Source of the DNA: Prorocentrum cordatum
Taxonomy: Eukaryota > Sar > Dinophyceae > Prorocentrales > Prorocentraceae
Length of the DNA: 64,000 bases
Direction of reading: 5' to 3'
Assembly: GCA_963575745.1 (NCBI GenBank)
Contig: CAUYUJ010018460.1
Coordinates: forward strand, 250,001 to 314,000
A program made the translations under genes and the position numbers. The notes below the pieces were generated by a model. That model was given only the letters and a program-made list of their open reading frames with translations. It did not search any database and was not told the DNA's origin. Below are positions 31,702 to 42,600 of the stretch, piece by piece; positions within the stretch are counted from its first letter, which is position 1, and every line of letters starts with the position of its first letter.

Positions 31702-34700
31702 ATGTCACAATATCGGGGCGCGACGTGGTGTTCGGGCCCAGGGGGCCCCACTCGGCCCATATCTGCAGTTGAAGCCATTGCTGGCCCAAGCATGGGGCGG
31801 CGAGGTGCAAAGCGCCGCCTCGAGCCTCCCGAGAAGCACCCTGAGTTTTCTGCTTCCGAGTCGAGCTCTGGCGGCGATGCTGAGTCAGACATTGGCCATC
31901 AATTGCACGAGCGCAAAGTTGTTTCTTCTCTCTCCACGCTGCTGCTGAGAGATTGGGCATGGGGCCGGCTCTACGGCACCGAAGTGCATAGATATTGTTT
32001 GGCGGCGTACCGCGATGGGATGCAGGATGTCCAGGAAATTTCGGAAATCGCAGCCATGGGGTCTTGGGGCGAGCATGAGCAAAACATCCACCGAGACCTC
32101 ACGCGTAAGTTCTTAAAGGACATATCGTTGCCACCGCCAGCTGTGTTTCCCGTGAACTGCATTGAGCCAAGCACGCTGAAGCTGATACAACACAATTGTC
32201 ACTGTCTACTCCCGCATGAGATATTCAGCAGCCTCTTCCATTCGCATAGGCTTGAATTTCAAGAAACGTTCGGAGTTGATCGGCTGCCAGAATTTTGGGC
32301 AGGCGCGAGCAGGTTTGGCATGCCGAACGTAATTTCTCGCCTGTCCCAGCCACGCGTCCCAGAGAATGTCCAGACGAATTCCAGAGAGGGGCCAGGGTTA
32401 CCTTCGGTTTATCAGAACTTTGCCAGAAGTTTACAGGAAGCCTTTCAGAAGTTTGTCAGAAGTTTGCCTGGCGTTTGCCAGAAGTCTGTCAGAAGTTTGC
32501 CAGACAATTGTCAGGCGATTGCCAGACGTTGCCAGAAGTTTGCCACGCAGAAGTCTGCCAGAAGTTTGTCAGAAGTTTGCCAGAAGTTTGTCAGAAGTTT
32601 GCCAGAAGTTTCCAGACGGTATCAGAAGTTTGTCAGAAGTTTGCCAGAAGTTTGCCTGAATGTTGCCAGGCGACATCCAGAAGTTTACCAGAAGTTTGGC
32701 AGGGGTTTCCCAGAAGTTTGAACAAAGTTTGCCAAACGTTTGCATCGCGTTTGCCAGAAGTGTGCCCCGCATGGTCTCAATGGTAGGTGAACGCGTGGCA
32801 AGCTCCAGCGTTATGTTGTTTTTGTGGCCCCAGAGCTCTGGAATTCGTTTGGTTTTCACGGGGCAATTTCGGTCCCGCGCAGGTCAGACCCGCGTCTTCA
32901 TAGGCACCCAGTTTGGAAAATTCCCAAGCACGAGAAGCATGCAATACCGTTACGTATACACGGCGACGGAGGAGAGATATTAACGAACGAGTCGATGATG
33001 ACGATCTCGGTAACTGGTTTGTTGGCGCGGGGTTCGACTAGAGAGCTGGTGCTGCTCGTAGCTGCGTGGCCATATTGCGCAACCGCCAAGGCCAAGAAGC
33101 ACGGGGGGAAGGACACGTGGCTGGACATTTGGCGAGTTATTTGTTGGAGTTTAAACGCCCTCGCTCAGGGCCGCCACCCGACCAGAGATGCAATGGGTTC
33201 TCGCCAATCCCGAGCACCCCCCATTCGGTTTAAACATGTTTGGTTCGGGCGATGCTTGGGGGTGAACAGCTGGTTTCCTGGGCCATGTCAGTTGTTGTAT
33301 CGGACGTGGGTCCCCCGACAAATAGCAGCACCACTCATGGCCTGGGCCTGCGCAGCGCGGGCGGCGTGCTGGAACGACGAACAATTCGATCCGACTTCCC
33401 GCTTTGCAGAGTGTGCAGGCGAGTTTCTGTGCGACGGTGATGCGCCATATCGAGCGTTTGTGTACGCGATCCAGGGTGACTTGGAGTTCCACTCAAATCA
33501 TCTGGGGGCACCTGCCAGCAATGCTGTCTCCATGTGCTGGGTGTGTGACGGAAACAGAAGTGACAACCCATGGAACGATTTCAACAAGGACCAAGGAACG
33601 AGAAACGTCGGTCGCCTTTCCCCGAACCCCTCCCCACCAACGCCTCAACACACAAAAAAAACCCATGGCATCCCGACCCATTCCCTGATGTTTGTTTTTT
33701 TTTATGTGGGGAGGGGGGGGATGGGCTTCGCGGGCGTCTTCTCGAAAATTGTTTCTTAGGACCGTTCACCCTGGATGACCCGACCGCGTACTACAGAATA
33801 CGTTTTTACGCACCCTCTGTTCCAAGTGTGGGGCGTGCGTCCAGCCGCAATGGCAGCCGACGCAATGCGTACAATCGACTCAGGCGTAACATCGCACATT
33901 TTGGGCAACACATTTTACGAAATTGTGTACGAGCAGATTGGGGGTAGAGCGACGGATGCTGTTGGCAGGCTGTGGAGAGAAATCAAGCAAGTGTACGTTG
34001 ACATAGGGAGCACTGGCCATAAGTTGTCATTCAATAGCTGGCGCTCTTCCGCAGAGCCCGTTCAGTTTGATTTGGGATCGTTTGGATTGCTGTTTTTTTT
34101 GGAGTGCCGCATCCATAGTTTTGTAGTTTTTCGTCCATGGAGGAGCAGGCGTTGGTGGCGGCGGCGGCGAGGGGGTCGGGGTAGGCGTTTGGGCTGGGCG
34201 ATGTGTAACTTCACGACAAAGGGTTTGCGTCTTAGGGCCTGGTCCCCTGGAAGTAGGACAGGGGCGCGGAAAGTTTGCGTTGAATTATTTTTTGGACACA
34301 AAGAGCCCGCATTCAGATTATCCAGTTATGACTACAAAAACCAAGGCCGCCGCCCAGCGAGCATTGATTCCAGTTGCAGCGCAGTTGGCGGCAACGTACG
34401 ACGACAACACGACAATGCGTTCAATGCGAAGCGCATGCGTCGCAAATTTAAACACGTTCTATATGATCACGGAATCGGCGGGGATGTACCTCTCGGAACG
34501 GGAGTACCAAGATTGTATTTCAGCCGCTGAGCGCACGCTCGTGTTTTACAGTGCTTTGGCGTCGGAGGCCAAAGCCAATAATGTCTTCAAATGGTCAATT
34601 GTAAATAAGTTTCACCACTTCTGGCACATTGCCCAGGGCACTCGCTTCATCAATTGTAGAATGTTGTGGCGTTACCAAGCTGAGGATTTCATGCGCCATA

Positions 34701-34789
34701 TAGGTAAGGTGGCGAGTTGTGTTATGATGGGGTCGTCCTTGCTAGAACTATCGAAGAAATTATGCGAGCGCTGGAGAATCGGTTATTAG
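31702..34789 (+). CDS. Dinoflagellate transposase-like family protein (HGDG / QGDLEF family)
   Basis: Exons 31,702-32,321, 32,883-33,606, 33,760-34,059 and 34,274-34,789 join in phase to 719 codons plus TAG. Donors are GCCGAA, GTCGGT and GTTCAG; all acceptors are AG. Recognisable blocks: 'NIHRDLTRKFL' and 'LLPHEIF' in exon 1; 'AIPLRIHGDGGEI', 'WRVICWSLNALAQG', 'FVYAIQGDLEFHSNHLG' and the Cys pair 'MCWVC' in exon 2; 'HPLFQVWGVRPAAMAADAM', then 'TIDSGVTSHILGN' in exon 3; 'KFHHFWHIAQGTRFINCRM' and 'YQAEDFMRHIG' in exon 4. I recall very many dinoflagellate proteins with these blocks in this order. The D residues of HGDG and QGDL and the distant M-x-x-D-x-G block suggest a DDE-type transposase distantly like Plavaka/KDZ transposases; this is inference. 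In the expected M-H-T-[VIL]-D-L-G block, H and L are replaced by R and S. Complete and unbroken, so possibly active or domesticated. Confidence 0.7.
32404..32770 (+). repeat. 11-bp satellite inside intron 1 of the transposase-like gene
   Basis: About 30 units of GCCAGAAGTTT / GTCAGAAGTTT lie in the sense orientation, wholly within the inferred intron 32,322-32,882. Confidence 0.85.
33607..33759 (+). other. Intron with imperfect inverted arms
   Basis: CCCCTCCCCACC, then ACACAAAAAAAAC on the left side, is roughly mirrored by GTTTGTTTTTTTTTATGTGG and GGAGGGGGGG on the right. This might be an old transposon-derived intron, but pairing is imperfect and no duplicated target is visible. Confidence 0.35.
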
Positions 34790-35514
34790 AAAAGCAAAAC
34801 TTCGTTCTTCCGCCAAACTAGTAATGCTCCGAGCCCATTGCCCCCCTCCCTCACCCACTCCACAGCTGCCCCCTTTTGGGGCACCCCCCCCCATCCCACC
34901 CCCAAACACAAACAACGAATGAGCAACGATGCCTGACGGCCTGGTTGCCCCGTTTCGGGGCAAGGCGGCCTTCGACCTAACGCGAGCTTGCGCCGAGTGA
35001 CGTGTTTTCTCGGCGCGTCAGGACAGCGCCGAGGATGTGCGCCGAGGATGTGCGCAGTCGGCGCATCGCAGCGGCGGGAGACGCAAACGCGTCCTCCTCT
35101 CCTCCTCCCCCCAATGCCGCCGCCGCCACTTCCTCCTTATCCTCCTCCTCCTCCTCCTCCTCCTCCTCCTCATCCATCCGCTTTGTTCCGCCCTCTCCTC
35201 CGTCTCCCCCTCTCCCCCTCCTTGTCGCTCGTTGTCTGCCCTTTCCCTCTCGCCCTCTTTCCTTCCATATGTCCCTCTTGGATGTTGGCCTCGCGGATCC
35301 ACGGGGATCTTGTTAGATCCTGGCCCGCGCCCTCCGCCCTGCGGGTTCTTCACGTTCCCTGAAATGTCCCTGGCCCCAGGGGCTTGAAGAAGAAGAAGAA
35401 GGATGATGACGAAGAGAAGGGATATGATGAATCATGAGTTCTTCCCGACGTCAAAAAACAAGGAATAAGGATGATAAGGAAGAGCTGGGGGAGGAATGAA
35501 GCAGCAAACCAGAC
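34790..35514. other. No gene recognised; pyrimidine-rich middle
   Basis: This is 3' flank of the transposase-like gene. A CTCCTCC run lies at 35,130-35,175 and an AAGAAG run near 35,385. A duplicated 'GCGCCGAGGATGTGCGC' lies at about 35,026-35,055. No exon was seen. Confidence 0.4.
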
Positions 35515-35830
35515 GTGAAACGCACCAACACTTCAGACACACGACGTCATACGCACCAAAACTTCAGACGCACGCGTCTGAAGTTTGAACGACTTCAGAC
35601 CACCCTCGCGAAACATCTGCGCCCCATCTCTGCTTCAACCGCGACCCATTTTTCGAAGCCAGCCGCGACCCATCTTCGATTTCTGCACCCCATCTCCAAG
35701 GGCGCCTGCTGAGCCCCATCTTGAGATCATCTCCGGCTGGGCCCCATCTTTGAGACCTCCATGCAACGAGCCCCATCTTTTTGGATCTTGGAGCATCTGG
35801 GTCCTCCTCCTCCTCCTCCCTCTCCTCCTC
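35515..35830 (+). repeat. Composite repeat R6, copy 2 (plus orientation)
   Basis: Order: ACTTCAGACGCACGCGTCTG and GAAGTTTGAACGACTTCAGA (11-mer-like), then ten or so CGCGACCCATCT / GCCCCATCTT words, then 'GATCTTGGAGCATCTGGG' and a TCC run. It mirrors 11,565-11,905. Confidence 0.55.
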
Positions 35831-35936
35831 CTTCCTTTTCTCCTCCTCCTTCCTCTTCCTCCCTCCGCCTCTTCCTCCCCTCCTCCTCCTCCTCCTCCTC
35901 CTCCCCCTCCTCCTCCTCCTCCTCCTCCTCCTGGGG
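35805..35936 (+). repeat. TCC microsatellite
   Basis: CTCCTCCTCC units continue repeat R6 copy 2. Confidence 0.85.
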
Positions 35937-36280
35937 GCCTTCCCCCAGGACGAACCCTTCATCGCGGGTCTTTTTTCTGTCCGCCGCGCGACCCGTGGAG
36001 GGCCCACGGCGAAATTTTCGCCGTGGGCCCTCCCAACGTTTTTCCAAAACGGGTCCTGACGTGTTTCAAGAACGGGTCCTCGTTTTTCAGAAACGTCAGG
36101 GCCCGTTTCCCTCAGGACCCGTTGCCCGCAGGGCGAGTCGAGCCTTAGGTCGGGCCCGTCCCCCTACGGGCGGATGTTAGACGAGAGATGTAGAAGATAG
36201 TGAGACGTGCCCCAAAATGGCCAAAAGATGCTCAGAAAATCGTCCCCCGACTATTTTTTACTATTCTCGAATATTTCGGC
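35937..36280. other. No gene; scattered repeat words
   Basis: 'ACGGGTCCT' and 'AAAACGGGTCCTGACG' words recur around 36,040-36,120. The stretch 36,205-36,265 resembles the interior of the TIR element at 11,101-11,272. Confidence 0.45.
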
Positions 36281-36459
36281 TACACGTAAGAGTGACCCTG
36301 GGTAAGGGGTGACCTTTGGTGCACGGCTCATTGGGGGGACCGCGGGGGGGCCAAACATAAGCGCGCAGGACGCTACTATCGCATCGCGTTCGGCGATCGG
36401 GGGAACCCCGATGGGCCCGCACCAGTGGTCACTCCGGCGAAAGGTCACTCTTAGGTGTA
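36281..36459. mobile_element. MITE with 17-bp TIR (TACACGTAAGAGTGACC)
   Basis: The left end TACACGTAAGAGTGACC and the right end GGTCACTCTTAGGTGTA are inverted repeats with one mismatch. A second GGTGACCTTT / AAAGGTCACT pairing lies just inside. It has no coding sequence and is 179 bp long. Confidence 0.75.
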
Positions 36460-36462
36460 CAA

Positions 36463-36619
36463 TCAAAAAACCTAATAAGGACGCGCGGCAAGGACGCAAG
36501 ACCCTTGGAAGCCGAAGTTGGGATTTTGGCGACGAAAACCTCAAGGACGCAAGAGCAAGAAAGAGCAAGTACGCAAGGGCACCCTGAGCAAAGTCGCGCG
36601 TCCTTATTAGGGTTTTTGA
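36463..36619. mobile_element. MITE with 27-bp TIR
   Basis: The left arm 36,463-36,489 (TCAAAAAACCTAATAAGGAC plus GCGCGGC) pairs with the right arm 36,593-36,619 with two mismatches. The interior repeats 'CAAGGACGCAAGA'. It starts 4 bp after the preceding MITE. Confidence 0.8.
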
Positions 36620-36693
36620 CTGTAGTCGACTATTCCTCCTGTAGAGGGACAGGTCCGACTTCAGCCGAGCCCCGACGGCCCCCCCGCAGCGAC

Positions 36694-39600
36694 CTGCCGG
36701 TAGCGCTCCAGGGCCTCCTCGCGCTCCGCCGGGCCGCGCGCGAAGCGCTTGCTGTGCCGCCCGTGGCCCGAGGGCACGCCGAGCGAGTAGGAGGAGGCGC
36801 GCTCCTCGAGCGCCTGCTCCCCTCCTCCTCCTCCTCTCCTTCCCTCCTCCTCCCTCCTCCCATCTTCTCCCCTCCTTCCTCTCCTCCTCCTCCTCCTCTC
36901 TCCTCTTCCCCTCCTTCTTCCTCCTCCTCCTCTTCCCCTCATCCTTGTCCTCGTCCTCTTCCCTCCTCCTCCTGACTCCCCTTCTCCTCCTCGATAATTG
37001 GATCCTCCTGCTCCTCCTCCACTTCTTTCTCTCCTCGTCCGACCTCCTCGCCCTCCTCTCCTCCTCCCCTCCTCTTTCCTCCTCCTCTCCCCCTCTCCTC
37101 CTCATCATCCTGGTCCCTGGTGGCATGAGGTCCTGGTGGGTGCTGCCTCCACCCCAGGGGCCGAACAATAAATCCTCCTTCTCCTCCTCCTCCTCCTCCT
37201 CCTCCACCTCCTCCTCATTGGTCGGTCGGCTCATGAGGGTCCAATGGGCGATCTGTCCATGCAGAGGACAAGGCGGATCATGACATGGAGGGATGGTGGA
37301 AATGGGCCGGGCCCGCCAGACTCGCCGGACCAGGCGAACTTGCCTCCTCCTCCTCCTCAGTCGTCCTGCTCCTCTCTCCCGATCCTGCCCCCTCCACGAC
37401 CCCCTACCTCAACCTCCACCTTCTCCTGCCCTTCATGTGAGCTTTGAGTGTGTACACTCATGTGCAGAGGAGGCCAGCCCACGAGAAACTTTTCACAAGA
37501 AAACCAACCCTGAGATCCCAGGACGTTCATTGTCTTTCGGTATGGGCACGTCGCGCTTTCCATCGCAAAACTATCGAAACCCAAGGATCCCAGGGCACCC
37601 TGGAGGCAAGCAGAGTGCTTCTTGGCATGGGTTCCTACTGTAATGTGTGAACTGTTGAACGCCTAACGCTGGAGCAAGAAGGCCTTCGAGAAGCCCTGAA
37701 AGAGCCTCAATCCCCCTGTTGGTGTTGCTGGTGCGGTCATCCTCGGCGTGCTCTTGCGTGCCGTAACCCGCAGGGGGGCTGACCGTCATCAATGGGGGTG
37801 GCTAAACTGTCCTTGGCTGTGCCTGGTCTGCCACACCTGTGCTCGAACCGACAGCACCCGTAAGTCCCGTATACTAGAAACATGCCCAAACAACTCTGTG
37901 AACCTTTCGAATTTAATCCGCGACCCCATGAAACATCACCTTATGATATGTGACTACCTTGATTTCGAGTCTTTCCGTGTCGTGTACAAGCGTTGTTGTC
38001 GCTACTCGGAGAACAACCTTAAGGATCTCAAAGGCGAGTGCAAGGGGAGCTTCCCAAATAAGTCCTCCCACGATGCGCGGTCCCTTCCGACTGGCGACCG
38101 TCACTCCAAGAGCAGGTTATCGGCCCGCCCCCGTCTTTCCCAGCCTATCCCTGCTGCCCAGCTCCTCAAGGAAGGGGCGGAGAGACAGGCAGAATAAGCG
38201 CGTCAGTGGAGAGCGGCTGCAACCCAAGGTTTCGGTTAGGTCGGGTCGACTAACCCTAACCTTCCCCCCAGAGCCTGTGATGGTTATCCTCCTCTTCCTC
38301 CTCCTCCTCCTCCTCCCTGCTTCTCCTCCTCCTCCTCCGCTCCTCCTCCTCCTCTTCCTCCTGCTCCTCCACCTCCTCCTCCTCCTCCTCCTCCTTGTCC
38401 TCCTCCTCCTCCTCCTCCTCCTCCTCCTCCTCCTCCTCCTCCTCCTCCTCCCTCCTCCTCCTCCTCTCTCCTCCTCCTCCTCCTCCTCCTCCTCCTCCTC
38501 CGCCGCCTCCTCCTCCTCCTCCTCCTCCTCCCCTCCTCCTCCTCTCTCCTCCTCCTCCTCCTCCTCCTCCTCCTCCTCCTCCTCATCCTCCTCATCCTCC
38601 TCCTCCTCCTCCTCCTCCTCCTCCTCCTCCTCCTCCTCCTACCTCCTCCTCCTCCTCCTCCCTCCTCCTCCTCCTCCTCCTCCTCCTCCTCCTCTCTCCC
38701 CTCCTCCGTCTCCTCCTTCCTCCTCCTCCTCCCCTCATCCGCCTCCTCCTCCTCCTCCTCCTCCTCCTGGAAGGCGCCTCTCGCGCCGCAGCCCGCTGGC
38801 GCCGCAGCTCGGCCATGACCGCGCCCAACGCCTCGGCCTGACCCACAGGCCCTGGGGCCCTCACCGTCAGCGATCCTCCTCTTCTTCCTCCCCCCCCTCC
38901 GTCTCGCAGTCTCTCCCCCCCCCCTCCCCCTTGTCCTCGCCGCCCCCTCCCAAGCCACCCTCCTCCTCCCTCATCCTCCGCTCCCCCCCCTCTCGTCCTC
39001 CGAGTTGTCCTCCCCTGTGTGTTTTGTGTTGCTTCTCTCTCTCTCTCTCGCTGTCTTTATTTCTCTCTCTCCCTCCCTCTCTCTCTCTTCCTCTCTCTCT
39101 CTATTTCTCTGTCTCTTCCGTCTCTCTCTCTCTCTCTCTCACACTCTCTTCTTCTCTCTCTTTCTCTCTCTCTCTCTCTCTTTCTCTTCCTCTTTCTCTC
39201 CCTCCCCCTCTCTCTCATTCTCTTGCCCTCAGCATACATACATGTACATGTGTACACCTGTTTTCACCGCAACGGCGTTGACCTAGTTTGTATCACCAAG
39301 CAGACCGTCCGATAGGACACCGAGCATGTGAAAGCAGGCGAATTGCCACAAACTTGCGTCCCCTGCGCGTTGCGCGGGGTGTATCTGGGCTGCATGCCGG
39401 CGATACGTCCAAATCCACAACCCACCTGGGAGCGCATATCCAAGCATTCGCCTTCAAAGCATCTTCATGTCCCCCCATGCCCGCGCGACTTGGAACCCCC
39501 AAACCAACAATATCGTCAGGACCTCGTGTTTACCGTGTCGCGGCAGCGGCCCCAGCCAGACGCTGTGCCCTGCAAACGGATGGCGTGTCGCTCCGCTCCA

Positions 39601-42600
39601 GGGGGGCGGGGGGCGGGGAGAAGCTCGGGACGTTGACGCTCGGTGCCTTGGACGCGGTTAGCGTGTCGCGCCGAGGCGTGGTGGGCCAGAACCGGCGACG
39701 CGACTCGCTGAGCCAAAGTTCCCGACCGCTTTAAGCTTGAATGTTTTGCGTATCCCACTGCGCCACAACTCCATCATGACAGAATCCACGAACAAATCCG
39801 TATCAAAACGATGATCGAGACGCGATGTCACATATCTCTCCAACGGCTCCGCCTCTGCCCCCCACCGAACCAGTAGTGCACCCCGCTCTTGGGGTGCCTC
39901 ACAGGATCATTAGCCCGTGCGATGGCTATGAAAGCATTCGACTTCATCATCCAATATATCTGGGCGGTTCCCTGGATCAAACTACAGATGTTTCACAACA
40001 AGTGCAAGCCCTGCTTTCTGTCTCTCCCTCTCCCTCTCTCCCTCTCCCTCCATCGCTCGCTCTCTCTCTCTCACACTCCTCCTCCGAGCCTTCCTCCTGC
40101 TTCTGCCCTTCCCCTCCGCCTCCGCATCCAGGCCTTCCTTCTCGTGCCTTCCGCACGACGACGACGACGACGACAACAACGTAAACCTACGAGACGGCGA
40201 CGACGACGACGACGACCCCCTCGACATGTCTGGGGCCGCATTCTGGCTTGAGCTTCGAGGCGGGTCCATCCTTGGCCACGAGGGCGCCCCTGGAGTCCAA
40301 GAGCGAGCAACAGCACAGAGAGACGGACGACTCGAGCTTCGATCCTTGACCCGTGGATCGATTGCCGACGGACGACGGCGACCCCGAAACGGGCCCCTTG
40401 ACGTCGAGGTCGGCGAACAACTCTCCTTGGACCTCGACGACGACGTATGCGGACGACGGACGACGCTCCACGGACGACCGAGACAACAAGAGAGGATCAA
40501 ACACATTCGAAGTGGAGCTTCGACCTCCATTCCAAAGCCATGGTTACATTCTGGAAGTTTGGTGCCTCTAAACTAGAGGCTCGACCTCCAAAAACGTTAC
40601 ACTCATTGTGCTAACCGCCATCAGTCTCTGGAACAGCGGGGGGTAACCAATTCTTCGGCGACCTTATTGAAGGCCTGGGATCCCACCAAAGGGGGGGTAA
40701 CTCAACCTTTCGCGTCCCAAGATCACTGCGTGCAGACCACAAAAGGTTCTCAGCACACTCTTTGGTGGGCCCATCGGCGAGCCAGGACGCCTCGCCACTG
40801 CTCGAACCAGGGCGCCCTTCTGCCCGTGGCGAGCTCCGGCCACGGGTGGCCTCCCTTGATCTGGAACGACGTGCAGTCGAAGCGCTGTCGTCAGGGACCC
40901 TGGAGTAAGGAGCGAGGCCCCTGTCTTCCATGAGTTTGCTATCGGTTCCCCATAGAAGACCCGGGGGCAACCTGAGACAAACTGTACAACAATTAAGGAG
41001 CGCTGAGCCCCTCCCCCTTCCTCCTCTTGGTCGTCCCAGTGTGACCCGCCTGCGCGCCGTTCCCGCTTGTGGTGCCCATGGCCCCAGAGCGCACAAGCAC
41101 AGCCTCTGAACGGGAGCCGATGGCAGTGTCCATGCGTGTAGCCTAGGCCTGGGCTCCTCTCTATGCCAGCGTTCATGCCCACGCACGGCTCGGTGTATGG
41201 TTTGTCAGCCCGTCAGTCAAAGCCCCTCCCCAACGAAAAGGGTTCCTTCGGAGCGGTTGGCGATGAGCGGCGACGACCACGAGATGCCGCCGCAACAGAG
41301 GCCTCCTTAGATGGGGTCCGAGTAGATGGTGTCGGAGGATCGCGCCGCATCGCCGACGCATCGGCGATGCACCGTCGATGCATCGTCGACGTCGGCGATG
41401 CATCGGCGACGTCGTCGTGGAGAAAATTGGGCCCCACATCGAGCCGCATCGCCGACGCATCATCGATGCATCGGCGATGCGGCGCGACTCTCCGACCCCA
41501 TCTCCTCCGACCTGATCTGGGAGGCCTAGAAGCGAAGAGGGTTCCTTCTTCAGCGGCCCAACTGTAGGAGCGGCTGGCGGCGACTGGTGACGACCAGGAT
41601 ATTAGAGACCCTCGAGGTGGGGTCCGAGTAGATGGGGTCGGAGGATCGCGCCGCATCGAGGACGCATCGGCGATGCATCGGCCATGCAGCGCCGACGTCG
41701 GCGATGTATCGGCGACGTCGACGTGGAGGAAATCGGGCCCCACATCGAGCCGCATCGCCGACGCATCGCCGATGCATCGGCGATGCGGCGCGGTCCTCCG
41801 ACCCCATCTCCTCCGACCTGATCTGGGAGGCTTGGCGGCGCGCACAAGGGGGCGGGGTGAGGGGGGAGGGCTTCTTAGAAGGAGGCTGCTTCTGAGAAGG
41901 CGCTGGCCTTCATCTATAGATAAGGGCCGCGCCTTCTAAGAAGCACGGGTGCTTCTAAGGAGCCCTCCCCCCTCCCCCCTCCCCCCACACCCCCCTGCGC
42001 GTGGCTGAGAGCCCGACTGTAGGAGCGGCTGGCGACGACTGGCGACGACCGGCAGCGACGCGGCGCCGCCGCAGGGAGCCTGCTCCTCCTGCGGCGGCAC
42101 CGCCGGGGCCAGGTCCTCCGAGGCAGGCGGGCCCTGAAGAGAACACGGGCCCCTCTGGGGCCTCCACGCGGGAGCGCCCAAGACGGGGCCCTGCCAAGCA
42201 TGGCCCCAGGCATGCGCGCGGACGAGGGGGGGACCAAAAGAGACCCAAACATGATCGAGTCGCAAAGCAATCGGGGCGGGAAATGTTTGGCCAATTTCAA
42301 CGTCGGGGGGCCCTCGCCGGGCCTCGGGACCCTCAAAAAACGGCTCAGGATGAGAAACTGGTCCCGGGGGAAGGGTCGGGACTTCCAAGGACCCCGTATC
42401 GAACAAACACCGGACGTCGAAAATCTGGGGACGTAGAAGAGGAGGCGGCTGTGAAGTCCGGGCAGCTGTGCTGGCCCCAGCCTTGCTGTCCCAACCCCGC
42501 CTCGGTCATCACCCCTCCCTTGGGACGCCCCCGAGAGAAGGGTCCTGGACCCAGGAGGCGTCCCCCAGGACCCGCTTCTCGTCCTGAGCCGTTTTTTGAC

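Noticed and set aside
33607-33759. Second introner in the transposase-like gene
   Set aside because: Arms pair only through C/G and A/T runs, and no target duplication is visible, so it is listed only as an odd intron.
37950-39281. 443-codon Ser/Pro/Leu-rich frame
   Set aside because: It is mostly the TCC and CT microsatellites read through.
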